From positions 62,001 to 126,000 of the forward strand of contig JAOBSW010000306.1 of assembly GCA_026214975.1 (NCBI GenBank): a DNA stretch of 64,000 nt. The letters run 5' to 3'. Each line of letters starts with the position of its first letter. Position 1 is the stretch's first letter. The notes beneath the pieces are model-generated. The model had not been told where the DNA came from. It saw only the letters and a list, made by a program, of their open reading frames with translations, and did no database searches. The translations under genes and the position numbers were made by a program. Below are positions 22,030-33,600 of the stretch, in pieces. This DNA comes from Gentiana macrophylla. Its lineage: Eukaryota; Streptophyta; Magnoliopsida; Gentianales; Gentianaceae.

Positions 22030-25000
22030 CTACTGTCTTCTTTCTCTATCTTGTCTAGCCTTTTCCACTTGCTCTTGGTAGGCTCTTATTTCTTCTATCA
22101 TCTCTCTCATCCATTCATTTTCAATCAAGGTGAAGTCAATGTATGAATTCACTTCTTTCCACCACTTCCATGCTTCCGGTAGGATGAGATTGATTTGATT
22201 GACTCTGAATCCCATTCTCATGTAAAGTTCTTTGAATTCATTGAGAGAGTCCTTAGCTTTTGTGATAGGCAAACTTCTTTCACCTCTACCACTTCTTCCA
22301 CCTCTTCCACCTCTGTAGCTTTCCCTCAAGGCTTTAACTCTTGCTTCCCAAAACTTTAGGCCCAAAAATGAGTTCAAACCTTCATGAAATCCCTTGTCAT
22401 GATAAGGTTTCCTCTTGTTGTAGTACTCATTCTTGTATTGTTTAAGGAGATCATCAGTAAGTGGATTTCTGCCAGGTGCAGGTTCCCTGAATGCATTAGT
22501 GTCATCTCCCATTTTTTCTTAGCAAAAATCCTTGCAGCCTCTTTTGCTATGGCTGTTTGGCCCTCTTCCCCCTTAGTGACATCATCAACAAAACGGGACA
22601 GCAGGCCATGAACACTCTCCTGTGTGATAACCAGATTATTCAGTTGTCCTTCCATAATTTTAGTTCTTGTATCAACTCCAGTAATCCTTGATTGCAATGT
22701 TTCCTCCAGTAGATTGATCCTCTCAGTAAGCTTAGGATCCAATCCAGCAGGTTGAGATGTTCCAGCAGCCTCAGCAGGCTTAGGTGTTTCAGCAAGTTTA
22801 TCAAGTTTTTTATGGATAGAAGCAAGTTGGTCTTTCAAAAACTTTTCCTTCAATGTATTTCCTTGCCTGATTCCCCTCACATCTAGAATAAGATCATTAA
22901 TAGCATTTTGAGTAGATGTGAAATTTGAAGCAACTGTTTCAGTAGATTGTCTGTTGTTGTCCACTAGATTCATCAGTTCTTCAAACCTTTGTTCTTGTCT
23001 ATCAAGTTGAGTTCTTAACTGTTTTATATCATTTCTGAAAGCACTCAACTCTTCCACAACATGTTCTGGTACTCCACCAGTCATTTCTCCAACAACTCCA
23101 TCAGCAGGCTCTTCTACATTATATTGTGCCCTTTGTCTGCTGATGACCATTGCTTTACTCATATCTCTCCCAGCAGGGGGAGGTCCTTCCTCAACCATAG
23201 CACCAAGAATATCTTCCATTATTGGATCTTGTGCAGGTTCATCAGCAACAACTTCTTCCTCAGATAATTGAAACTCTTCATCACTGTAGTCATAGTCCAA
23301 CAGTTGCTCATTCTCATCAATAACAACAGACTGTTGACCATCCTTCCCTACAGTGGCCTTGACTCCAGTAGGCTCCACTACAGCAGCCTCTTCAACAACA
23401 ACAACAGGGGTTTCCTCCAAACCCAAAGATTGTTCCAACCTGTGTCCATGTGCTGTTTGCAACTCAGCAACCTGTACCTCCTGTTCCAACCTTTGCTCAG
23501 GTGCTGTTTGAAACTCAGCAACCTGAACCTCCTGTTCCACTCTTTGAGGATTGAATACAACTTCATTGTCCACTTGAAATCCTTCAGCATGACCAATATT
23601 TGTTAGGATAGAGGCAGTTTTTGTAAGAGTGTCCTCAATGTCAAATCCATCTTGATATTGAATTGAGTCCTCTGAACTTGCATCAGGTTCATTGTGATCA
23701 GTAAACCTTTCTTCATCCAAAACAGCACTTTGTTGATCTTCAGATTGTGCAGTAGGTTCTTCAACAAATAAAGTAGAGGATTTACCAACCAACCTATTTG
23801 CAGCACCACTTATTCCATCATTGATCAATGCCTCCAGATAATCCATGGTGAGATCCTGCAGATCCTCATCCATCTCTCCAATCTGCTGGCCCTCAACAGA
23901 CCTATCAGTATCAGTGGGTTCAGCTTCTACATTATCAGTGGCTCATTGACCAGTGGCTTCAATATTTGTTTCTCTAGCCACTCTACTTGTCTCCCCAGGG
24001 AACATGGGGGGGTTATCATCAGAATCAGATGAATCACTATCTGGTGTGTACTTTGGATCTCTGAACATAATTGCTCCACTTTTCTTTCCCTCATCCAATA
24101 GATCCATCAGCCTAGATTGCAGCAAGGTTGTATCTATCAGTTCCAATAGGCTGTCCACACCCAGCTGATCAAATGCCCATTCTTCAAATCCACTCATTGG
24201 ATCAGCAGCTGGTTTTTGTTTCTTGTAGAATCCAAACATCCATTGGAAATAATTTTGCACTTTCCTGAAGTTAGGATCTACTTTGTCCTTCTTAGATGCC
24301 TTCTCATATGGCATAGTTGGCTTTCTAAGAGTTGTTTCAGTAGCTTGATGACCTCCAAAGGTCCTAACAAGCAAACTCAAAGTGTCTTCAATAGATGTAT
24401 GAAGGTCAGTAGGTTGCTCATATTGTACATTAGTCCCTACTACCTCCATCTATACCACACTTTCTTCCCCCTGACTTATATGCTCATCAGCAGTGTTAAC
24501 AGCAGACTGTTCTTCCCCCTGAACTATTGCAGGAATTGCAGGGTCTTGTACAAGTGGTTCAGTTACCATAGTAGATGCAGACTCAGTAGTCTGATGTGGC
24601 TCTTCAACAAGTTGCTCAACAACAACTTGGGCAGATTCAGAAGGCTCAGCAGCCTTAGTAGGTGAGGATTCTGTAGCTTCAGCAGATTGCTCAACAATAG
24701 TTTCTACATCCTCAGTAGGCTTTAAAATGGTTATAGGTTTAGCCTCAATAGCCTCTCCTGCTTCTTCTTCTACTTTCTTCTTCTTCCTGTTCTCTTTGAG
24801 CCTCCAAAATCTTCAATTGTTTCCCCTTTCCATGTTTCTTTTTGTGGACAATCTCCTTCATTCTCTTGGAAAGTGGCTCATCATCAATTTCAATTGCAGT
24901 AGACTGTCTCTTTCTACTGGCTTCTTCCTGTTGTTTCTTCAAAATCTCAATAACACTTTTTCTAGCAGCTACAGCAGCGTCAGTAATCTCAACTTCAGCT

Positions 25001-25965
25001 GGACCCTCAGTAGACTCAGCAGTCTGTGCTGTTTGCTTCCTTGATTTCTTAGGCTTTAACACCTATGTTATCTTCCTTGTGTCAGCAGTCTTTCTCTTCT
25101 CAGTAGTCTTCTTTGGTGCAAAGAGTTTGTGATTTCTTAGTTGTTTGCTTGACTCGCCACTCACCAAAGATCACCATCATCTCCATCACTATCATTATCG
25201 TCGACCTCAAGAACACCTTCTTCATCATCATCCGGCACTGGGGATAGCATAATCAATCTCTTTCTTGTATCTGGATTGGTTTATTTTCTCAGGTGCCACA
25301 TCAGGAATCCCCAAATGATTCAGTAGGGCCTGAACCATTAATCCTAAGGGTAAGGCCTTGGATTTCCTTTTCCCTTCTCTTTCTTCTTTGGCTACTTTCT
25401 TCATGTAATGGATAAAGTATCCAGCCCAATCAAATTTCATACTTCTACAGATAATCATCAGCAACTCTATCTTATGTCCTGATAGAGTATCCATACTTCC
25501 AACCAGCCCTAATATGTTCTTAGAAATGATTTTGCTCAGCAGGTTGTACTCATACCCAATGTGTTTCACATTCATACCTGGAACTTATTTGGTGGCTTCA
25601 TTGGTCTTGATTTTGTCAACAAAATCCATTTTTGACAATCCCATTTCCTCAGGATTCACAGGAGCATCTAATACTTCTTCAAAGCCAAAAACTTCCCTCA
25701 GCAGGTTTGAGGAAACTTCAATTTCTTGAGCATTTACAGTTGTTTTAAATGCTTCTCTTCCTTCCTTTATCACAATGTTTTTCCAAAAACTAACAAGATT
25801 TGTGTAAGAGATTGTTTCCAATCTTATGTTCAGTACATTCTCCAAGCCTTCAAATCTCCTTATTCTTCGACCAATGTTAATAGCTAACTCTGTTTTATTA
25901 CCATCAACAACAAAACCTCTCACACTTTGGCTTGTTCCAATTTGAACATCAATCTTTTCCGCCAT
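22030..25965 (-). pseudogene. Long Sirevirus aORF (env-like position)
   Basis: Starts MAEKIDVQIG at 25965 and can be followed over about 1,300 codons to 22030 with a few breaks: TAA at 25585, a shift between 25228 and 25062, a shift near 24765, stops at about 24450 and 23943, and a shift near 22500. N-terminal third: a globular region (RRFEGLENVLNIRLETI, DWAGYFIHYMKKVAKEE, LGLMVQALLNHLGI) that matches the aORF of element C. Middle: Lys/Glu-rich, then Thr/Ser/Pro/Glu-rich. A 17-residue repeat lies at 23432-23533. Later come a coiled coil (RNDIKQLRTQLDRQEQRFEEL) and a C-terminus with RGGRGGRSGRGE. No signal peptide or membrane span is clear, so 'env' is a position label only. Function unknown. 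Confidence 0.75.
23432..23533 (-). repeat. Two 51-bp tandem units in the aORF
   Basis: Units 23432-23482 and 23483-23533 encode 17-residue repeats of the type EQEVQVAELQTA plus five residues. The length is a multiple of three, so the frame is kept. Confidence 0.8.
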
Positions 25966-26013
25966 TGTTAAAAAGAAAAAGATGAAGAAGATGACTTGTA
26001 AATCTGCGTTCAC

Positions 26014-26618
26014 ACAGTGTAAATACAGAGAAAATCAATCTGAGATTTTTGTAGTAGCCTCTGTGTAGTAGTCTGTGTATATATAGGCAAATGCAGTTGA
26101 GACTGTCAGAGTAAGTACTGTGCAGTTAACCATGATTAATTTGAGTGAATGCTAACTTGACACGTGGCCCATTACTTCCTCCATAGCGTTTGTAACCGTT
26201 GGATCGTGTTAACTGCGGTTATAAAGGATAAAATAAATATCCTGCCAATATGCTTTTTGACTTTAATAAGTTTGACTGTGTAACGCATCATTCAGCAGAC
26301 TTGTCATCAGTATGGTGGGCTCAGCAGCCTGCTGAGAAAGATGCTTCAGCAGCCTGCTGACAGAGTAACTCTGCTGATTTTTGATTCCTTCTTGTTTTGT
26401 TCAATTGATAATACAAGATGAAGTTTAATACCAATGACTGATCTGTCAAGTGAGCTCACCCAACATGACAAAGACCAATCCCCTTGGCAACCTCATTTGC
26501 TCAATTGTCCAAACATAAGTACATGGAATTGTTGATACCAATGACTAATCTGCTATGTGAGCTCACCCAACATAGCAAAGACTAATCCCCTTGGTGAATT
26601 CCAGTACACTGCTGATTA
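26014..26618 (-). other. Non-coding spacer between pol and aORF
   Basis: About 600 bases with no gene. It holds a direct repeat of 60 bases (26428-26487 and 26535-26594) with the palindrome GTGAGCTCAC. It may carry signals for expression of the aORF, but nothing proves it. Confidence 0.65.
26428..26594. repeat. 60-bp direct repeat in the pol-aORF spacer
   Basis: Copies 26428-26487 and 26535-26594 share ATACCAATGACT, TGAGCTCACCCAACAT and AATCCCCTTGG with a few differences; the 47-base gap is unrelated. Confidence 0.85.
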
Positions 26619-28064
26619 TCAGTCAACTTTAATAATTCCAAGTTCAGTCCTTAGTTTAGCAAATCTTTCACTGTCAAGTGTTTTAGTGAAAATGTCAGCA
26701 AGTTGATCTTCAGTAAGGATATACATAACCACCACATCCTTCTTTTCAACATGATCTCTTATAAAATGATGTCTCACATCAATGTGCTTGGTTCTTGAGT
26801 GCAAAACAGGATTTTCTATGATAGCAATTGCACTTGTGTTGGCACACATTATTGGAATTTATTTCTCCTCAATTCCATAATCCCTCAATTGTTGTCTTAG
26901 CCAAAGTACTTGTGCATAGCAACTTCCAGCAGCAATGTATTCAGCTTCAACAGTGGAAGTTGATATTGAGTTCTGTTTCTTGCTAAACAAGGAAACCAGT
27001 CTATTTCCCATTAACTGACAGGTTCCTGTGGTGCTTTTTCTATCAATCTTGCATCCAGCATAATCAAAATCTGAGTAGGATATAACTTTGAAGCTTCCAT
27101 CCTTGGAATACCATATCCCTACTCCCAAAGTCTCTTTTAGGTACTTGAGAACTCTTTTGACTGCTCCTAAATGACTTTCTTTAGGTTTGGATTGAAATCT
27201 GGCACAAACACCTACAACAAAGGATATATCAGGTCTGCTGGCAGTAAGGTACATCAGACTGCCTATCATCCTTCTGTATAAGGTCTGATCAACATCTTTT
27301 CCTTCTTTATCTTCATCCAATCTGATATTTGTACTCATAGGAGTTGATATCCTGGTACTATTTTCCATACCAAACTTCTTCAGCAGCTCCTTGGTGTACT
27401 TGGTTTGATGAATGAAGATTCCATCTTTCATCTGTTTAACTTGCAATCCCAAAAAGTAGTTCATTTCTCCCATCATACTCATTTGGAATTTTCTCTTCAT
27501 TAGATTTGCAAACTATTCACATAGCAATTCATTTTCAGAACCAAAAATTATGTCATCAACATAAATCTATACCAGCAGGGTGCTATCCTTCTCATTGATT
27601 CTGAAAAGAGTCTTATCAATGGTGCCTTTTGTAAAACCATTGTCCACCAAGAATCGAGATAGAGTCTCATACCATGCTCTTGGTGCTTGTTTCAAACCAT
27701 AAAGTGCTTTGTTGAGTCTATACACTTTATCTTTTTGATCTTTAACTTCAAATCCAGGAGGTTGCTGAACATACACTTCTTCCTCTAGAATGCCATTCAA
27801 AAATGCACTTTTGACATCCATTTGATATACCTTGAAGTTTTTATATGCAGCATGTGCTAGGAATAATCTGATAGCTTTCAATCTTGCAACAAGTGCATAA
27901 GTTTCATCAAAATCTATTCCTTCAGCTTGATAATAGCCTTTTGCAACTAGTCTGGCCTTATTCCTCACAATGGTACCAGATTCATCCAGTTTGTTTCTGT
28001 ATACCCATTTAGTACCAATGATATTTGCATGACTAGGCCTTTCAACTAGTGTCCAAACTTGATT
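26619..28064 (-). pseudogene. Copia reverse transcriptase and RNase H
   Basis: RT begins with WTLVERP and [14 protein letters not shown] near 28045-27985 (frame shifted from the integrase tail), continues with [21 protein letters not shown] and [13 protein letters not shown], and reaches the catalytic YVDD at 27552-27563. A TAG just before IYVDD (normally Gln) and another stop at about 27500 interrupt it. The frame then carries the conserved blocks YFLGLQVKQ, GSLMYLTASRPDI and, for RNase H, SDFDYAGCKIDRKSTTG and EAEYIAAGSC. A stop lies near 26859, then KHIDVRHHFIRDHV and the end at 26619. The product would be the copying enzyme of the element; this copy is dead through point stops. Confidence 0.93.
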
Positions 28065-28790
28065 TCATTCAAATTCATTTAACTCTTCTTGCATAGCAAT
28101 TATCCAATCTGGATCTGAAATTGCTTCTTCAACAACTTTAGGTTCAACTTGAGATAGAAAACAAGTAAACATTGCTTCTAATTGTCTTCTAGTCCTCACA
28201 CCTTGCTGTACATTGCCAATAACTTGTTCAACAGGGTGATTCCTTAACCATTGTGGATTCTGTGTAGATTGATTCTCAGGAATCTCATCTTCAGTAGGGT
28301 ATGCTGTTGCTTCTTCAATAGGGGGTTCAACAGATCCTTGAATTGCTTTAGTTGTTGCATCAGTAGAATCACCAGTAGGGTGTTCAGCAGGGGCAGAATC
28401 AGAAACTTTTAAGTCATTAAACCTTTCCAAAACTTCAACACAATCTGGATCAGTGACTTGTAGGTTCTCAGCAGGTTCACAACCTTCATCTCCCATACCA
28501 GTGAACTTAGGTTCATCAAACACAATATGGATAGTTTCTTCATGTTTCAATGACCTCTTGTTCAGTACCCTGAATGCATTGCTGACTGAAGAGTATCCCA
28601 AGAAAATTCCTTCATCTGACTTTGGTTGGAATGTCTTCAAATGTTCCTTATGATTCAAGATAAAACACTTACTTCCAAATGGATAGAAATAGGATATATT
28701 TGGTTTCCTTCCATTCCAAATCTCATAAGGTGTCTTCAGCAGCTTCTTGTTCACTGAGGTTCTGTTTTGTGTATAGCATGTTGTATTAAC
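28065..28790 (-). pseudogene. Copia integrase, C-terminal part
   Basis: Reads from the TSD of the nested LARD: TCYTQNR-type sequence, then NKKLLKTPYEIWNGRKPNISY, GSKCFILNHKEHLKTF, EGIFLGYSSVSNAFRV, followed by the acidic linker to RT (DPDWIIAMQEELNEFE). It is the downstream half of the gene whose upstream half lies at 38199-38961. A frameshift at about 28063 separates it from RT. Confidence 0.9.
28786..28790 (+). repeat. TSD of the nested LARD, left copy
   Basis: TTAAC directly before the LTR; repeated at 38194-38198. Confidence 0.93.
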
Positions 28791-30609
28791 TGTAAGGTGT
28801 AGTGCCCGAAAGACAATTGTATAATTGTTTTAGGACAGAATTAATAATTCATCTTATTATATGCATGTATGCTTATAATTAAGACACTACTGAAAACCCT
28901 AAGTACCTCGTTTATGTAATCACATAACTCAGTGTATGGCTATACACAAGAGGATTGAGTTAGTGAGATGTACTTAAAATTAACTTAGTCCGTAGCGTTT
29001 ATTAATCTGAGTATGGGTCTCATGATTAATTTGCTATTAATGCGCCCATAACACTTTAGGTGTGACAGTCTTATCCGGACTGTCGGTAATAGGGTACCTA
29101 GTGGGGCATTTATATATGATGATAATCATATAGGGCTGGACCGATTTGATTTGAGTTCTCGATATAATTCCGTAATCGAGAAGTCTTATCGAATCACAAG
29201 ATGATCATGTATGGATTAATCTTAATCCTGAGGTGATCACGCTTAGACTAGGGTAGAGTTTGATGTGTTAGTAAGGATCACTTCGAAGTATGTGGTCCAA
29301 CACTTCTCGTTGGCTCTATTCTGGAATGAGTGAGTGGTCTGTGCTATCACAGATATGGAATCCATTCCTTCCTCGGAAGAAGATGTGACAGATTCCTTAT
29401 TTGTTGACCCTAGAAACTGATCGATCGGCCGAGTTCATATTATATTGAATATGAACTAATTGATCACTAGGGGGTTAATGGTAAATAAGGATAATATGTT
29501 TCGAGAAGGGTTTACGGAAATATCCCGAATCGAAATGAACAGTCTATGGAGGATTTATCCGTATGTAATGATTATATCAGTGGACGCTTTCGACTCATAA
29601 ATTGAGTGTAAGTTATCTATATTCGATAGAGTTCAGTTTCGGGTTTATGGTGGTGTAATCCGGAATTAATAGGTTGGATATAATTATTCATCGGATGAGT
29701 AATTTTTATTCGATTTATTGTACCTATCGAATATGGGTCCATGGTCCCCGACGTGGCTCCTAACATAGCATATAGGTTTCTCGTCGTTGCTGCTCAATTA
29801 TAATTAAATAGTTGGATTTGACTATTTAATTGATATGTGGATTACTTGTTTAGTTGGACTAAATAATTAAATACACGGAAAAGACATTTTTCAGTGACTC
29901 GCCCAAATTGGTGTGTTGACCTTTTGACCAAATTGGTCAAATATGGAAAAGTGCGTGAGAACCTTTTTTAATACAAAGGTGGCGCCAATTGATGTTAAAT
30001 ATTATTAAGAAATTAGTTTTCTTGGATAATTATTTGACATGTGATTTATATTTTATTTGTTAAATGATAATTCATGGAATATTAGATAATAATATGATTT
30101 ATCTTAATTTGTTTGGGATAATCATTTTATTTATCTTTTATTTGGAAAAAGGATTAATGTAATAATTATCTCTTAATTATTTAATCCTTGGAGGTTAAGT
30201 TTTACTCTTCTATATAAAGAGAGTTCTTCCAAGCCTTTTGAAACACACTATTCACGTCACTATTCACAAAAGAAATTGGCTGAAAATTTCGGCCTCTATT
30301 CTTAGGGTTCGAGTTGGAAAAATCTTCGGGATTTTTCCGGTAGCATATCAAGGAGGTCCGACGGCGGGAAACACCATCCACCTGGTGTTGCTGGGAGACA
30401 CACGTTGGAAGGCTGTGGCTTCTCAAAATACGTGTTCTTGGAGATCTATCGTTCTTGGAGTTGAGCACCATAAAAAGGTAGATTCCTAAACCCCCTTGTA
30501 GGTTTAGATCTTTTATTTATGTATTTTGTTTCGTTTAGATCTAGATCTGATGCCTTCCGCTGCGTAATCGGGTCAATCCATAATTGATCCGACGATATTA
30601 CATCTAACA
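28791..30609 (+). repeat. 5' LTR of the LARD-like element
   Basis: 1819 bp, starts TGTAAGGTGTAG and ends TTACATCTAACA. Core promoter TATATAAA at 30211-30218. The only ORFs over 80 codons overlap each other on both strands near the promoter and are not credible genes. Confidence 0.95.
30211..30218 (+). promoter_or_regulatory. TATA box in the LARD 5' LTR
   Basis: TATATAAA followed by GAGAG; the identical site is at 37795-37802 in the 3' LTR and a counterpart lies in the minus-strand relative at 11540-11547. Confidence 0.65.
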
Positions 30610-30611
30610 AG

Positions 30612-30623
30612 TGGTATCGGAGC
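30612..30623 (+). other. LARD primer-binding site
   Basis: TGGTATCGGAGC, two bases after the LTR end; the copia iMet type with one change from TGGTATCAGAGC. Confidence 0.88.
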
Positions 30624-33600
30624 CTTTGATCTAACGATCAAAATATATGAATTTTAGATCTTGGAGTGGAAAAGCATGTTTTAGATGTTTTATTTCGTTT
30701 TTTTTGGTAAAATTCGAATTTAATCATGATTGTATGCTTGTGATTGTTGTGGTTGAAGAGATGGATTGGGGTTGGTATTGTTTACTCGTTAGATCTATTG
30801 TAAACTCATATAAATTCGTTTATATGAGTATAGGAAATTTTGTAATTTTAATTTCCTAGAAGTAGATCTGTTTTGTTGCTGTTCCGTTTTTTTTTTTTTC
30901 CCGGAGTTTGAGCCGTTGAAACGACAATCCCTCCAGTCAGAATGAAGAATAAAGGTTGAATAACATGCCCTCAAAATTTCGTGACAATCGGAGTCGATCT
31001 CGATGTCCGATCGCTGCTATAAAGTTGCTGCTGTAACAGAAAAGCACAGCAGGCATTAAAACCCTAGCTGTGAGTTCGTCGAATTTCTGGAAGAGATTGG
31101 ACCGTTGAAACGCAGATCCGACCGTTCAGATCGACTAACATGGAGTTATGAACAAGCCCTAAAAATTTAAGGTCGATCGGGATTTGTCTCGATGCCCGAT
31201 CGTCCCCAGGAAGACACTGTTGCGCCGCAGTTATAAACAGATGCAGCAGTTAGATCGGCGGATTGCTGGAGAAAATTGGACCATTGAAACGAAGATCCAA
31301 CCGTTCAGATTGAAGTAGGCGGAGTGAAGAACAGATCCATAAAGTTTCATGACGATCAAGGTTCGTTTGGATTTCCGATCTTCGATAATACGCAGCAGCA
31401 GCAGATTAGAAAATAGTAAATCCTAGTTAGGGTTTGTGTTTTTTTTTAATAGGTTAGATACGGGGGTACCAACGATCCATCTCGGTGTTTATTTTTTCCG
31501 TTATTTTTTCGTGTATGATCGAAAATTGTATGATATAACCGGAAAATTACCATGACATGCATCATATCATGATTCCACTCCAATGCATACATGTAGCTAG
31601 TTTATTTCGAATAAATTAGGCATGTATAACTCGAATAATTAGTATGAATGCTTATTAATTTAATATGTGGTAGTTAAATAATAAGTAGCTAATTATAAAA
31701 ACCGAGGACCGGGTTTTGTCAATCGTTACGATTTTAGTGATGGATTCTCGTGAATCCCACTTGGATAAATCGTTGAGTTTTTCGTGAACCTACCTTAAAG
31801 CGTAAACGAGATTACGTTTTGGATGAAAATCTAGAGATCGGAAAATCTTAGTACATGGGTTCGGAAATGGTCTAACCATGGTTGGGCGAGTTCAACCGAA
31901 GCCGCTCAATCGACTTCTCCTCCACGTGTGATGTACGTTATAAAGATTCGACAGACTTAGCATAGCCGATAAGCCTTCGGGCTAAACGGGGCTTCTCTTG
32001 CCGGATTGGCCTGAACTATCACATATGTTCCAACGAATAAGACGGCGTAGGCTTGCCTACATAACCGACCCTATTCGGAGTACTTTGATTTGTTGTTTCT
32101 TATTGTCAAGACCGCAACCGTAATTAGTAAACCCACCACTTTTTCAAAATATTGAGTGGGAGCGGGGAAGGCGGCAGCCAACCCCACGGCCTCTACTATA
32201 GATGCAAGCACGTGAGAGAATGGTGACGCCTCGTGCCGCTTTGATTTCGGCCCCCTTCGGATGGTGTTCACCGCTATCAAAATTCAAGGCTTGGTCTCCG
32301 AAAGGATAGGATTTCGGGTACTCGTCGGGTCACTGACCTGCCCCTCGTAGGCATACTCGGGGCGTACTCTGAGATCTGATATAGTAGGTCACACTCTTTG
32401 TGGATATTTTCGAAATATCTAGGCTAGAAAAGGAAGGTAATCAATGATTAAATGTCCGGGATGTCTGATTCCCGTGAGATGTTCGATTCTCGAAGCTTAA
32501 TCATTGAGAGACATTGTCTCAGTTTAACCGTCATAGTACTGATATCGACCCTCTCGGACAGTACTATACGAGGTTAAATCCTTGGAATGGTAGGATAGAC
32601 TTTATAGTTTATTATTCCTAAAATAAAAATCTAGTAGTGAAAATTTAATTTTGAATTTAACTTTCTGTCATATTTTTTACAACTTTAATCTCTAGACTAC
32701 TGAACTGTTAGAAATAGGACTTCATTAAAAAATGTGGAAGTAACAAGTACGTTGTAATTATCAACAGAATGCAGTAAATTTTTCGGAAGAGATTTTTCTC
32801 TTGAGCCTTTAAAACTTAAGTGACATAGTATAGGTATGTTACGGGTGTCACTCGTGTTGAACGAGAGACGACCATACTTAGTTCACAAAAGATGACATAG
32901 GACTATCAGATAAAATTCATTTAGTGAATTTTAAAAGTGTAATTACACAACAAATTTCTAAATTGAAAAATTGGAAAATCATATACATAAAGCGTTGCTA
33001 GTTAGACGGTATTTGGAACCGATAAACTAGTGGGAGCCTTACTCTTATGATTTGTTGTTTTTCTGAATCATTAGAAATGTGTAATGGAATGCACAAGAGT
33101 TTCTCCATTCATTGGAAAAACAAGAATAAAGCGTTACTAGTTAGACAATATTTGGAACTGATAAACTAGTGGGAGCTTAGTTCTGGAGATTTTATAATCT
33201 TTGAAACATCATGAACACAGCATTGCTAGTTAGACAGTATTTGGAACTGATAAACTAGTGGGAGCTTGTTCTAGGTGATGTTCTAATCTTTGAAAAATCA
33301 TAAATGCAAAGTGTTTCTAGTTAGACGGTATTTGGAACCGATAAACTAGTGAGAGCTTTATTATGATCTCTCAAACCATTCGAACAAAGTGTTGCTAGTT
33401 AGACGGTATTTGGAACCGATAAACTAGTGGGAGCTTTGGTCTTATGATTTAACGATTAGCAAAATCGATAGTCCAAGCAAGTAACACTGAACATCCCACA
33501 GTTCAAGAATAGAGTCTACTCGAACGAACTGCTAGTTCAAGACTGTTTTCATTTAAGGAAAGTCGAGAATGGGAAAGAATGTTTATACGTGTCAGTCATC

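Noticed and set aside
30202..30489. Overlapping ORFs of 83 and 89 codons on both strands, repeated at 37786-38073
   Set aside because: LTR copies again; the two strands cannot both be genes, and there is no domain or codon signal.
32998..33440. Tandem units considered as a centromeric satellite
   Set aside because: Only five units with uneven spacing, fully inside a single LTR element.
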